Source: Trichomonas tenax
Lineage: Eukaryota > Parabasalia > Trichomonadida > Trichomonadidae
Reading direction: 5' to 3'
Length of the DNA: 64,000 nucleotides
Assembly (NCBI GenBank): GCA_023091735.1
Contig: JALKBU010000072.1
Coordinates: forward strand, 29,931 to 93,930
The translations under genes were made by a program, and so were the position numbers. This document shows, piece by piece, positions 1 to 10,074 of this stretch (its first letter is position 1; each line of letters opens with the position of its first letter). The notes under the pieces are model-generated. The model saw nothing but the letters and a program-made list of their open reading frames with translations, ran no database searches and had not been told where the DNA came from.

Positions 1-251
1 ACGAGGACACGGGCATCTGCTGGCATTCCCGTGAATGCGCATAATATATGCTTGTCTAGTTGACACATGTTGTTTGATGAATCCTGCTTTTGAAGTTTCA
101 TCATATCTCTTTTTTCGATCGCAGCAACAATGATGCCCGGTGCCTGAATGGCTAGGACTGTTGTGCCATTGCGTGCGGCGTCGGCCGCGTATTCTATTTG
201 AAATAGTCTTCCGTCAGAACTGAATCGAGTCAGTGCTCGATCATACGACAT
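1..251 (-). CDS. 20S proteasome alpha subunit, 5' part only
   Basis: This is the N-terminal 83 codons of a proteasome alpha-ring subunit; the rest lies beyond the left window edge. Alpha subunits form the outer rings of the 20S core and gate substrate entry. The reading starts at an ATG on the minus strand (249-251) and shows the alpha-subunit signature at residues 3-17: YDRALTRFSSDGRLF followed by QIEYA. A GTTVLAIQAPGIIVAAIEKR strand pair follows, then a segment ending in AFTGMPADARVLV, the conserved GL.ADAR position. The pattern is closest to the alpha4 type (PSMA7-like), but the exact subunit cannot be fixed from 83 residues. No frame break is seen. The YAADAARNG helix differs somewhat from the common YA.EAV..G. 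Confidence 0.9.
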   Translation of the reverse strand, partial: MSYDRALTRFSSDGRLFQIEYAADAARNGTTVLAIQAPGIIVAAIEKRDMMKLQKQDSSNNMCQLDKHILCAFTGMPADARVL

Positions 252-1254
252 TAATATATTTTGTAAAATTGAAACTGGACACATCAATTTGGTCAAGATT
301 GGTTTTATTGTAGTTTAACAATATCCTATTATACCGCCCATTTTTAGGCTCGAAGACACAAAACAATTATATCTTCAATTTTAAATCTACATTATATCCA
401 TCCATTTGATATGTATTTCTTCAAACACTGATATGGACGTTATATATCTAGAACAATATGAGTATTCTCTCTTAGATATTATTTGACTTCATATATTTTG
501 GATAACGTCCTATTTTGTATCTGCCAAATGCTTTGCTTCATTAAATATAAGATAGGTATTAAGAGTTTTGTGGTGTTGTTTAACATAACTGTTCGGTTCG
601 ATCAACTATCTTACTTAGCGTTTTTGCTTTTAAAAACTGATAGCGCATGCGCTAGAATGCAGTTATCATAGATGTTACTGGAATTTAAAATTATATAATT
701 ACATTTCTACCAATGCTTTATTTGATATGTTCATTCAGAACATAGTGATCATAACTTAAGATTGCATGCAGAAATCTCAAAAGATATATTTTCAAAAAAT
801 AATTTCACCATTTTATCACATGAAATAATTGACCTAAGTAGCTAATGAGATGCTATAACTTAACACAGATTTACAAGATATAAAATCAATTTTTATATTT
901 TCCAACAAATATATCTTTTAAAATCAACTCGAGCACATCTAATCTATATTAATCTGTGATCATATTGTTTGGTTTTTAAAAGACAAGGTTTGTAATTGAT
1001 AAAATATTTTTCAAAAAAATATTATTTAAGAATAAGCCAATAGTAATTTAGTTATAAATAATTTAAGGTTTATATGCTTTCTCATTGATTTATAATAGTT
1101 AAAGCACAATAAGATATTAATCCGACTTCGATATTATGGAGCGAAAACACATTCACTGGTTTACAATGACGCAGTATATAACGTATCAACATTCTTTGGC
1201 TCTAAGAGGTCAAGTGAAGTTAGACGATAGAAAAGTGCGGTCGGCCAATAAAAA
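252..1254. other. Intergenic region between divergent genes
   Basis: About 1 kb of AT-rich DNA lies between the divergent proteasome and NTF2-fold genes. The only open frame (483-671, plus) has no recognisable features. Both promoters must lie here. I do not see a clear TCAYT initiator within 30 nt of either start codon; a weaker TCAATTTT lies about 20 nt before the proteasome ATG. Confidence 0.5.
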
Positions 1255-1767
1255 ATGGCATCGATTGAACAGATTGGTGGCGATTTCGTTTTCATCTACT
1301 ACCGCAAATTAGTCTATGGTGAGGAGGATATCATCAATTTCTATCACAAGGACGCTAAACTCGTTCGCCCAGATTTTGATATGTTAGAGCCAAAGAAACT
1401 CGACGAGATCGCTCCATACATGTTCAAGCCAGAGTTCGATCAGGGCACAAAATTCACAATTGTTAACTACGAAGTTAAGGGAGACGAGAAACAATTCAAT
1501 GTTACAGTCAATGCTAACATCGAGAACGAGAAAAAGCAGACCTTCACTCAGACATTCACAATCCAGAAGATTGATGAACAATATTACATCACAAACGATT
1601 CATTCCTTACAAAAGAACAAGAATTATTCCCAGTTAACGAGCCAGTTAAGGCAGTCACCATCAAAGCAAAGAGAGATGCTCCAAGGAAGGATGCTCCAAG
1701 GAAGAAGCAGGAACCAAAGCAGAAGGATAAATACGCTCCATGGTCACCATCTCAGAACAATGTCTAA
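1255..1767 (+). CDS. NTF2-fold domain protein (nuclear transport / RNA export type)
   Basis: The 170-residue product has one NTF2-like domain at about residues 5-128: an N-terminal IGGDFVFIYYRKLVYGEEDIINFYHKDA block (the F..YY..L......L..FY pattern), a curved sheet, and a C-terminal YYITNDSFL strand. Such domains occur in NTF2 (Ran-GDP importer), Mex67/p15 mRNA exporters and G3BP-type RNA-binding proteins. Residues 130-170 are a basic tail with a duplicated DAPRK motif and a KYAPWSP segment, which free NTF2 lacks. I therefore favour an RNA- or G3BP-related NTF2-fold protein over canonical NTF2. The stop codon is followed directly by TAAA. The first ATG is used and there is no frame break. Confidence 0.85.
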   Translation: MASIEQIGGDFVFIYYRKLVYGEEDIINFYHKDAKLVRPDFDMLEPKKLDEIAPYMFKPEFDQGTKFTIVNYEVKGDEKQFNVTVNANIENEKKQTFTQTFTIQKIDEQYYITNDSFLTKEQELFPVNEPVKAVTIKAKRDAPRKDAPRKKQEPKQKDKYAPWSPSQNNV

Positions 1768-1771
1768 TAAA
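1765..1771 (+). terminator. Stop codon with adjacent TAAA poly(A) signal
   Basis: The TAA stop of the NTF2-fold gene (1765-1767) is followed at once by TAAA. Trichomonad mRNAs are known to use a short UAAA signal at or near the stop codon. The same arrangement is seen at the ends of the surface-protein gene (53726-53729) and CFAP20 (minus strand, 54239-54233). Confidence 0.5.
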
Positions 1772-2027
1772 TATTAATTTTTAACACTATGGAATACAGT
1801 TTGGCCTTTTTTTAGTTTTTGAAAAAATTCAAAACATTTCATTAACAATAAATCTAACTGTATTTCGATTTAACCATCATTGAGTTGTATTAATTTCTAA
1901 CTTTTTGGAGTTAAATGTGTTATATAATTATAAAAAACAAAATAATACTTTTCTGTTTACTTTAATTTTATAAAACATAATGAAACAGTGATAGAGTTAG
2001 CTAAATGATATGTTTCTCGTTGATTAA

Positions 2028-4465
2028 TTAGTGATTTGAAATTGAATGAAATATCTCGAGGAAATTACGAAAAATTAACCATAATAATATATAATTCATG
2101 TTTTTGGCATCACCCATGAGAAGCGTCATTAATTGATAATTGACTTTTGGATATGTGTAGTTGTAAGGTGTCATTTTCTCATAATCCACGGCTTTAATGT
2201 CGGCACCAGCAGCAATAAGGGCCTCACATACTTCAAGATGTAATCACTTTGCTGCGTAGTGCAGTGGCGTCTTTCCATCATTGCATGTTGCTCTGATATC
2301 AGCGCCTCTTTCAATCAGCATCTTGACACCTGCAAGATGTCCATCCTTGGCTGCAATGTGGAGAAGTGTTCTTCCGTGGTCATTTAAAACATTGATATCC
2401 ATTGGATGTAGTTTGCTCTGGGCTTGAGCCTGTGCCTGCGCTTGTTTGATATTAGCAACAAATTGGGCGTATTCTGATGCTGTCATCTGATCTGTATTAA
2501 TTTTTTTTGTAGATGGTGTCTTTGATTGCAATGCTTTGGATTGCGCTGCATTTTGAACAGGAGATTGTACTGGAGCACTTGCTATATAAGCCTTGCGCAC
2601 AGCTGGATTGGTTACAGCCTGCTGACTTGCTAGCGCAGGGGTATTCTGAGGCTGAGCTATTTGGGCAGGAGTATAGTGTGGCTGAGTGGACTGTACAGGA
2701 GTGTATTGGGATTGTGAAGATTGGGTTGAGTTATATGGCAACTGTGGAAGACTAACTTGTGGTGTTGGCTTTTGCGAATATTGTGTAGCATTATGCTGTG
2801 TGGAAGGAATAGCAAGCTTTGGTGTCAAATTAAGGATTGGTGTCTTCATGAGTCCTGGTGACTCAGATTTGGCAATAGCGAGCTTTGGAGAATCCATTGG
2901 ACTCTTATCAGCACTTATCTTTGTCGAAGGAGATGATGACATTTCCATTTTGACTTTTGGTTCATGGATTGCTTGTTCATAAATCTTCATGAGGCTTGTG
3001 ACATACATTGATGGCATGTGGTCTTCTAAATATTGTTTGTCTGTCTTTCCATCTGGTCCTTGAAGATTCAAATCAGTAAGTTTGGCCATTAAAAGTTTCA
3101 AATGGTTCTTGAGAGAATTGTCAATGAGATATCTCATTAAGCTCTTTCCATATGTTGATTTGATATTAACATCTGGATTGTATTTAAGGAGCATTCCAAA
3201 TATGTCAGATGATGTCTTTGTTGTCGGCACGAATATTGGTGATTTTCCAGTGTTATCAGTAATATTAATGTTGGCACCTTTTTGAGGAGGTCTTGTGTAA
3301 TCTCGATGTAATCTTTCTGAGCTACGTAGTGCAAAGCTGTCTTTCCGTCTTTATCCTTTGCATTCATGTCAATTGTGTACTTGAAGAACAGATCAAGGAC
3401 ATTCAAGTAACCTCCAATTGCTGCGATGTACAAAATTGTCTCCGTTTTGTCTTTGATGTTGACATCTGCCTTCTTCTGTGTAATGAGATACTCCACAATT
3501 GATATTAAGCCGTATGAACAAGCATCATTTAATATTGCAAATTCAGGTTTCTCTTCTTCATCGTTCTTGGAAGCCCACATCATGAATGCCTGATATTTGT
3601 AATGCGAAAGGCACTTGTGTGGGGACAATTTGTAGAAATTAATTTGTTCAATGACGGCATCAAAGAGCTGCTCCCAAATGCCTGTTTCATTGCTTACAAC
3701 TTCTTTGATTAATTCAGCATCTCCACCTGCGATTACATCATCAACGAGATCTGAAACGATAATCTCTGTCTTTGACTTCAGATAGTGGAATATATTTTGT
3801 GATCCGTACTTAAGAGCCAAGTTAATCAATAGTTTCTTCTCTTTGTGCGAAAAAATTTCTGGAAGATTGTTTATCTCGAATATAGAGACATTTAACTGGC
3901 TCTTAATATCGAGATTGCCTGAGTCTACAAGATGGGCAAATTCTTCATGCTTGTCGTGCCTTATATAGTATCCTGGTGAATTAATCGGGTATCCGTATGC
4001 CATGATATCTTTATAGTTCTGTCAATCGTTGCTCCTGTATGAGTCTAAATTATTGAGAATGATTTTGAATCTCTCTTTGCCTTTCTTCGATAATTCTTTG
4101 GGAATTCCGAGTTCTGGCAAAAAGAACAAATACAAGCGTTTATCCTTTTCGCAATGCTTTTTTGTCTGCTCCATCGATAATATTCCCTTCAAAAACAACC
4201 CTCTAAGCAAAAATCCAGAATTAATTCTTTCAGTAATCGTCGATGAAACTGATTTGATCTTTGACTGGCACATAAATACTAATAATTTGGCATACGTGTC
4301 AACAAGTTTGGGCCTTATATATGTATAGTAATCAATTATTTCGCAAAATTCTTCTTGGTAGTTCGGGAAGAAGTCTCTGATGATAGTTTCTGCATATTGA
4401 GGGAGAGAACCAAAAGACGCATCACTGAGCCTAGCGCAAAGGTCAATGATGCCCTCAATGCCCAT
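2028..4465 (-). pseudogene. Ankyrin-repeat protein, decayed (2 in-frame TGA, 1 frameshift)
   Basis: One ankyrin-repeat gene of the large trichomonad family reads from ATG 4465 to TAA 2028. The N-terminal 147 codons carry the family-type non-repeat domain (YIRPKLVDTYAKLLVFMCQ). Ankyrin repeats follow, such as DKDGKTALHYVAQKDY and DHGRTLLHIAAKDGH. Three lesions break it: TGA at 4022-4024, a one-base loss in a T5 run at 3279-3283 (plus strand), which moves the frame inside a repeat, and TGA at 2244-2246 after the last LHYAAK. In-frame ankyrin-like sequence continues past the last stop to 2028. A proline/glutamine/serine-rich linker of about 170 residues interrupts the repeats, which is unusual. 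The basis for one gene is frame continuity across both TGA codons and repeat continuity across the frameshift. Confidence 0.85.
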
Positions 4466-5400
4466 TCAGTGTAAACAAAAAATACCAAGTCAGATTTCGA
4501 TTGCAAAAATTGGATATTTTTTGATTCTCACACTGCGTTGAGTACTTTTTGAGTTTTTTCTTAAAAATTTGACTTAACTCTAAATAATGAGTTCTATGAC
4601 GTATATGTGTGTGCATAAACTACACACATCTTCCTATGTTTGCCTTTAATTACTGAGCCCTGGCAAACGAATTTGTTTAGGAAAAACATGTCATGTAAAA
4701 TTCACTTTGAATATAAAATGACACGTAAATTCGCCGTTTTGGAGAATAGTTACAGGCGTGACATTGGACATTCATGTTATTGAAATAACAACATAGTATT
4801 TTGATGTTATTCTCGACTTTCAAAATTAGATATTCCAAATTGAATTCAAACTGACATGTAAAAAAGTCAAATTTGAACTCCTGTTTTCGCTTGCTTATGT
4901 ATCACAAACTAATAGAAAACAATGGAAAGCTTTGTGCAATAATAGCTTCTGCATATTAAGCTTTAAAGTTTGATACGCTACGAAATGCGATATTGAGTTG
5001 CGACAATTTATGTTCAAAAATGATATGTTTATGAAATAATTCACATAGACTATGAGGTTTAAAATGTATAAATTTTAAAGTGTTTATTTGTGTTTACTGC
5101 TTCACTTGTAGCCATATACAATATATATAGGTGTAATTCTGTGTGTTCGTAATTCTTGAGGTATGGAATTGCGCTCGTTAACATGCAACATCGTACGAAT
5201 TTACATGTTGCGGTTTTCGTGATTTTTGTTACGTGGCTTATTTCTGCGCTTGCGATGATGGATTTGGTTTAAGTATAGATGGTTTTGCAGTATTCAATTA
5301 ATTAAGGGGATAAATCATCGAATGGCATTTTTTGGTACAGGTGTTATTCGCCTGGCATGCTTTGTTGTTGTTGCTTTGCGTTTGCTCCGTAACCCGAAGA
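4466..5400. other. Noncoding region with TGACATGTAAA motifs
   Basis: No gene is visible. ACATGTCA occurs at 4686 and TGACATGTAAA at 4852; this short motif recurs in several other intergenic regions of the window. Confidence 0.5.
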
Positions 5401-5405
5401 TTGCA

Positions 5406-5931
5406 TCATTTGGTTTTGATATTGTGGATATCTTTGATAATTTTGCGGCGGTTTGTGATTATAGTCAAATTATTGATTTGGCTGAATTTTTTGCAGAGGC
5501 AATCAGGCAAAATTTTGTGGCCGGTTGAATCCTCATTGACTGCGCTGAAAACAGTCTTGATATCAATTTTGCCAATTTGGCTTTCTCTACGGTATTTATT
5601 GGTTGTTCTGAAAATTCTTGAATTGGTATTCCTTTGTATAATACACAAATTGGATTGACTTTAAATTCGCTATCTAATGGGAAATTACTTGGGGTATTTT
5701 GAACTCTTTCTATGTAATCTGGAATGATTGCTTGAAATTCAAGGTCGTCCTTATGCATATTATAGAAATTGACAATCCTCATCGAATACTTTTTGACATT
5801 ATTATGGAATGTCTTACTAGTTTCTCCGTGTTGTTTGACAAAATATAAACTAGGGTCACCAATAAGATTCATTAACCAATCTACTTCTTCTTTATGACCT
5901 CTATGTATTCTCCTTAATGCTTCTACCTTAT
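5406..5931 (-). pseudogene. Unrecognised gene remnant, frameshifted
   Basis: An open minus-strand frame from about 5931 to 5465 encodes about 150 residues, including RRIHRGHKEEVDWLMNLIGD and FPLDSEFKVNPICVLYKGIP. The composition looks protein-like but I do not recognise a family. Near 5540 the best reading appears to change frame into one that stops at 5406. No start codon is obvious, and at about 5931 the sequence changes abruptly to plus-sense coding remnants. I read it as a truncated fragment of an unknown, possibly element-encoded, gene. Confidence 0.4.
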
Positions 5932-5939
5932 ATCAAGAG

Positions 5940-6659
5940 CTAGAACTAAAGGATAAAATAAAAATAAGCTACATTGATTCTAGTAATACTATTCAAATTA
6001 ATATTAGACAAAAAGCTATTGTCGAATCGGCAAATAAAAGGTATTATCTTACACTTCCAAAAATTGATGCAACAAACGCGGATAAATACAAAAATATATT
6101 TGGTGAGAATGTTGCAACATTATGGCAAAAATTAAATGATGCTCAATTCATCACTGAGGAGAAGGACGATGTATTTGATAAATTCATAGATGAGAAACAC
6201 ATTATATTGCTCGAAATGATAAATTCAAGAATTGTTTTAGCGATATTATAGTAGGTTCAGTAGAATTTGTGGAACCAATCAATCAAAAAATCTATCATTG
6301 GGGAAATCCTCAGGTGCGTGTATATGATTTGTTTTGGGAAAATTTTTATAATTCGGTAGTAATCAGATATAATGATATTTCATACCATTTTAAGATATCG
6401 CAGGATGGATCAATTGTACAAAATTAATATCGGAGGTATCCCGCCGCGAAATCAGCTATTAGCAATGAGTAGTATTGCGCTTGATAATAAGCAATTTATT
6501 GGATATACTAATGAAATTTATAACCCGCCGAAGCACTACGACATTACTGGCTACAAAGATGAATTAGTTTTGGAGTTCTATGAACGTAATGGAACTACTC
6601 CAGCAGATTTGAGCAAAAATAATAATATTCAAATAGAAGCTATTATGGTAGCTAATTAG
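5940..6659 (+). pseudogene. Maverick/Polinton-like gene remnant, possibly capsid-type
   Basis: Three successive plus-strand frames read as one protein: about 5940-6251 (RYYLTLPKIDATNADKYKNI), about 6240-6426 (VYDLFWENFYNSVVIRYNDI) and about 6415-6659 (INIGGIPPRNQLLA, then FYERNGTTPADLSK). At least two frameshifts separate them. The beta-rich, Asn/Tyr/Ile-rich character and a C-terminus ending in hydrophobic strands recall a virion-type protein of a Polinton. That is inference, because no catalytic motif is available. The adjacent small basic gene and shared upstream motifs tie this block to the element seen at 57-64 kb. The last segment overlaps the tail of the convergent gene by 8 bp. Confidence 0.4.
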
Positions 6660-6876
6660 ATTTCTCCTTTGCCTCAGCTTCTTCATGTAGTTTCTTAGCT
6701 AAAATTCGTGGATTCTTGGCTCTTCCAGCAGCTAATGCAGCTAATTGCTTCTCGGATAATTTCCTTTTCGGCTCTAGCTCTGCTGGTTTCTCTTCTTTCT
6801 TTTCGCCTTTGATTTCCTTGAGTATCTCATCCCAGAGTTCTTTCTTGAGTGCTTCACGGTCGAATGTCTCTGTCAT
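6652..6876 (-). CDS. Small charged helical protein, Maverick-type
   Basis: The 74-residue product is almost entirely charged helix: an acidic/lysine-rich first half (ELWDEILKEIKGEKKEEKP) and a LSEKQLAALAAGRAKNPRIL segment. The latter resembles short DNA-binding or adaptor motifs, but I assign no function. The coding strand has T6 followed by ATCC 8 nt before the ATG. A T-run plus (A)TATC-like motif recurs before the Maverick-like genes at 60165, 62354 and 63632, so I group this gene with that element type. It converges on the 5940-6659 remnant and is divergent from the ankyrin gene at 6905. Confidence 0.5.
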   Translation of the reverse strand: MTETFDREALKKELWDEILKEIKGEKKEEKPAELEPKRKLSEKQLAALAAGRAKNPRILAKKLHEEAEAKEKSN

Positions 6877-6904
6877 TTCTTTGGGATAAAAAATTTTTAT
6901 TAAT

Positions 6905-7627
6905 TTGAAAATGACTCAGAAATTTTCGCAGAGTGAAAAGCAAAGTATCATAATGAATGAAGAGAAAGGTATTTTGCATTCACTGTATTACGTATGTAAA
7001 ATGAAGAATGGTTCAGTCCAAATTCGCAAGAGAAAATTACCATTAAATGCTACTCCTGCTCCACAAGTAGCTATTCCACAAACGAATGAGGAAGATAAGG
7101 AAGATATAATTACGAATAGAATGTTATTAGAGAAGATGGTTTCGATGTTAGAAAAGAATTCAATCAGTAATGATATGAATTTGAACCATGTAGAGAGGGA
7201 GAAAGAGACAAAAGAAAATAAGGAGTACGTAGAATCAATACAAGAGAAAAGAGTTGTTACTAAAATGATCGATCGTGGTGCAGATATTGAAACTAGGAAT
7301 GGGGCAGGATTTTCCCCTTTGCACCTTGCTTCACTTTTCAACAACATTGAAGTCGTAACAAAATTGATAGAATGTGGAGCCGAAGTTGATGCAAATGATA
7401 ATATGGACAAATCGACTCCCCTTTGCCTAGCTGCATATTATGAAAGCATTGATGCTGCGACGAAATTAATTGAATCTGGTGCAAAAGTCGAAAGTAAAAC
7501 TTGTAATCAATCAACTATGCTTCACATTGCAGCGACTTTTGGCAGTATCAAGGTTGCATCAAAAGTAATAGAATACTTTGATGTTAATATTAAAAACGAT
7601 AATGGAGATACCCCATTAAAAATATAA
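6905..7627 (+). CDS. Ankyrin-repeat protein with an unusual N-terminal region
   Basis: The 240-residue product has about four ankyrin repeats from residue 115 to the end (RGADIETRNGAGFSPLHLAS, then CGAEVDANDNMDKSTPLCLA, STMLHIAATFG and NDNGDTPL). The first 110 residues are not ankyrin: a KNGSVQIRKRKLPLNATPAP stretch and a coiled-coil-like MLLEKMVSMLEKN segment. The gene starts 29 bp from a divergent Maverick-type gene, so a fusion of element-derived 5' sequence with captured ankyrin repeats is possible. The last repeat ends abruptly at LKI and the adjoining DNA belongs to a subtilase pseudogene, so the 3' end is probably truncated. An 11-bp direct repeat (7601-7611 and 7626-7636) marks this junction. 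Confidence 0.65.
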   Translation: MKMTQKFSQSEKQSIIMNEEKGILHSLYYVCKMKNGSVQIRKRKLPLNATPAPQVAIPQTNEEDKEDIITNRMLLEKMVSMLEKNSISNDMNLNHVEREKETKENKEYVESIQEKRVVTKMIDRGADIETRNGAGFSPLHLASLFNNIEVVTKLIECGAEVDANDNMDKSTPLCLAAYYESIDAATKLIESGAKVESKTCNQSTMLHIAATFGSIKVASKVIEYFDVNIKNDNGDTPLKI

Positions 7628-9497
7628 TGGAGATACTTGTAAGTGCTATCAAAGGATCAACGCCTATTCCATACATGATAAATGACATATTAGTTCCATC
7701 AGTGATTGCTGTTCTTATCCAGCTCATATATCTTGATGATGCATTATACAGATAGTCTTGATTTGATGGTGTTTCATGTATAAATGTTTGACAAGCTGTT
7801 CCTCGATAATTATATGGTCAATCGCAAAATCCATTTTCATTGCAACTTCCAGTATTGCAGTTCGATGGACATCTTTTCTCTTCTGTGAAAGTTAATTTTG
7901 CTGGATTCTTCGTGAAATCATTCTGCACAAAACCACTTGCAATCACAATTCCAAATTTCGCAATTGGCAATGATTGCAAGTAATCTTGTGAATAGATGTG
8001 AATTTTGTAAGTATCAGGCTGAGCATTATCAATATACACTCTATGACTTGTTGTGAATTCTTCATCTCTTTCGTTTGGCAGTCCATTAGCAAAATAAGAC
8101 TTTTCGTGCGAATCTTCAACAACAAGATTGAGTCCAATCAAAAGTGGCGTTTTCAAAGACGGCATTGAAGGTTCACAGTAACAAATTGTAATTGAAAGAT
8201 CTTGTGCTTCAGTTGTTGTTATTGTCGTTGAAATATGTTTCGCGCGACCAATTTCGATGTTATCAGTCACTCTGAGCCCTTTAAACTTTCCAAAACCCAT
8301 TGAATCAATACCCACGACCATTCCAAACCCAATTTTGTGATCGAAAATTCTGTTTCTAAGTCTTCTGCATCCATTTATTATCATTGCTTTAACTAATAAT
8401 CTCGAAGGATCGATAATTTTCGCAGAATTCGGTGTGAGAGTTGGGTAATATCCATCAGCAAAGAACTGCCGGATAAGAATAGCAATTCCTGCAACCATTG
8501 GTGTGGACATTGAAGTTCCGTCTGATTTCAATATTTGGTTATTTGTTAAATCAGAAACGCATTCATGAACACCAAGTAATTTTGCTGAATAAATACTTAT
8601 TCCAGGAGCTATTACTTCAGGTTTGACAATGCCTTCTTCTGTTGGACCCCAAGATGAATAATCTGCAAGAGAAAAACTCTTTTGTTGTGAATCTTCCATG
8701 ATCACAGTCAAAGTCGTCCATTTTTCAATGATGTTCAAATCTTGAAGTGAGCGTGTCACCAATATAGGATATGAGGAATCAAACTGAGAATCAACGTAAG
8801 ATAATTGCAAACTGAATTGATGTTGATTGCCTTGCCGCAAACGGTTCCACTCACATGCGTTCCATGTCCATTAACTCCATCGAAATTATCATAATAATTG
8901 AAGTATTTTATGACTTTCCTGTGGTTTATGTTTACACTGTTGTTGATAGGTTTATTAGGATCGTAAAAAAGTATTATTTACATTTAATCCTGTATCAACA
9001 ATGGTAATTACTTGATTTTCGCCTGTTAAACCCTTCTTCGTTAGCGTTCTATTGGTTTTGTAAACTCCATCAATGAGAGAAACTTTGTTTTCGTTATTTT
9101 GAACTAAACCAACAGAAAATCTATTCATAAATCGGGATTTAGGTGCTGGAGTTATCTTTAGAACGCAATTATCATCGTAAGCGTTCTGGAGTTTTTCATC
9201 AGAGAAGTTCAAACACTGAAAAATAAATTTCGACATTGGCGAACAATCGTTTTCTTTAGCCCATTCATCAGTAGCGTAAATATGATAGCTCTTGTAAGGT
9301 TAATGTATATATCTTTTTTGAATAAATTCGTTGCTGTGTATAATTTCGAAGTTATTCGAGCTTTTTAGATGATTTAGTTCGTATTCTGCTAAATAAACAA
9401 GATTGATGTCATCAGAGACGTATGTTTCATGCGTGAATTTGCTTGCAAGAAAATAATTACTGAATTGTCGATAATCTGCGTTTCTTAAGTTATTCAC
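7628..9497 (-). pseudogene. Subtilisin-like serine protease (S8), multiply broken
   Basis: All three catalytic motifs of a trichomonad surface subtilase can be read but not in one frame: Asp in VITIVDTGLNV (about 9000), His in NGHGTHVSGTVCGKA (about 8855) and Ser in DGTSMSTPMVAG (about 8520). Lesions are a TAA at 9300-9302 within the prodomain, a one-base loss in a T/A run near 8967, a large internal deletion near 8840 and a TGA at 7818-7820. The deletion joins the His motif almost directly to the C-terminal catalytic lobe, so the oxyanion-hole Asn region is missing. The TGA lies in a Cys-rich EGF-like tail (CPSNCNTGSCNENGFCD) where Cys is expected. Sequence after the TGA continues in frame towards a membrane-proximal segment and then meets the ankyrin gene. 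The N-terminus beyond 9497 has an upstream in-frame TAG. It cannot make an active enzyme. Confidence 0.9.
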
Positions 9498-9728
9498 GAA
9501 GAACTATCCGACAGAAAAGTTTAGAGAACTGGTTTCTAATGTTCGTCAACTTCCTTGCGGTCGAATTTTCAACATCGACCGCTCAAACATAAAAAATATA
9601 AAAATTTGGAATTTGAATACGTTTCAAAAATTGTGAAAATTGAAAATAGACATTATGTTAGTTATAATGAGTATATCCGATTTCACTGTTTTGTTAAATT
9701 GAATACTTTACATAATAATATTTTTTCT

Positions 9729-9968
9729 TTACACTAAAATTTGATTTCTGTCATGTAAATTATAATTCATGACATGTAAAAATTGATTTGCCGCGTAAAC
9801 AGAAGCAGAATAATCATTTTTGCGTTCAAAGTCACATGCTGTGATATAAAAACTTCCTGAAGATGCCTTAAATGCTACTGTTTCTTCATATTTCCTTGTG
9901 TATGATGTTTCAGTGAAATATGTTGCCCAATCTAAGTAAAGTTTCTTTGAAATGATGTTGAAACCGAT
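9729..9968 (-). pseudogene. Fragment of a surface-type protein
   Basis: Eighty codons are open on the minus strand without an ATG at the start. They encode YLDWATYFTETSYTRKYEE and ASSGSFYITACDFERKND, a pattern of short strands with an aromatic/Cys step. This resembles the beta-helix surface-protein family represented at 15035-16054, but the stretch is too short to be sure. It ends with TAA at 9729-9731. Confidence 0.35.
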
Positions 9969-10074
9969 TTAGTTCGATTTCAGTATCATGGGTATCATTT
10001 TTTACCGTAAAATTTTAGATATTAATTGAATGAAATCGGTACAAAAACATGATTTTTAATTGATACATAACAAA

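Noticed and set aside
483..671. 62-codon ORF
   Set aside because: Composition matches flanking noncoding DNA; no family features.
2028..4465. Reassigned stop codons (TGA or TAA as sense)
   Set aside because: Intact genes use TAA and TGA as stops, and the affected genes also have frameshifts.
9555..9737. 60-codon plus-strand ORF
   Set aside because: No protein-like pattern, and it lies opposite decayed surface-protein sequence.
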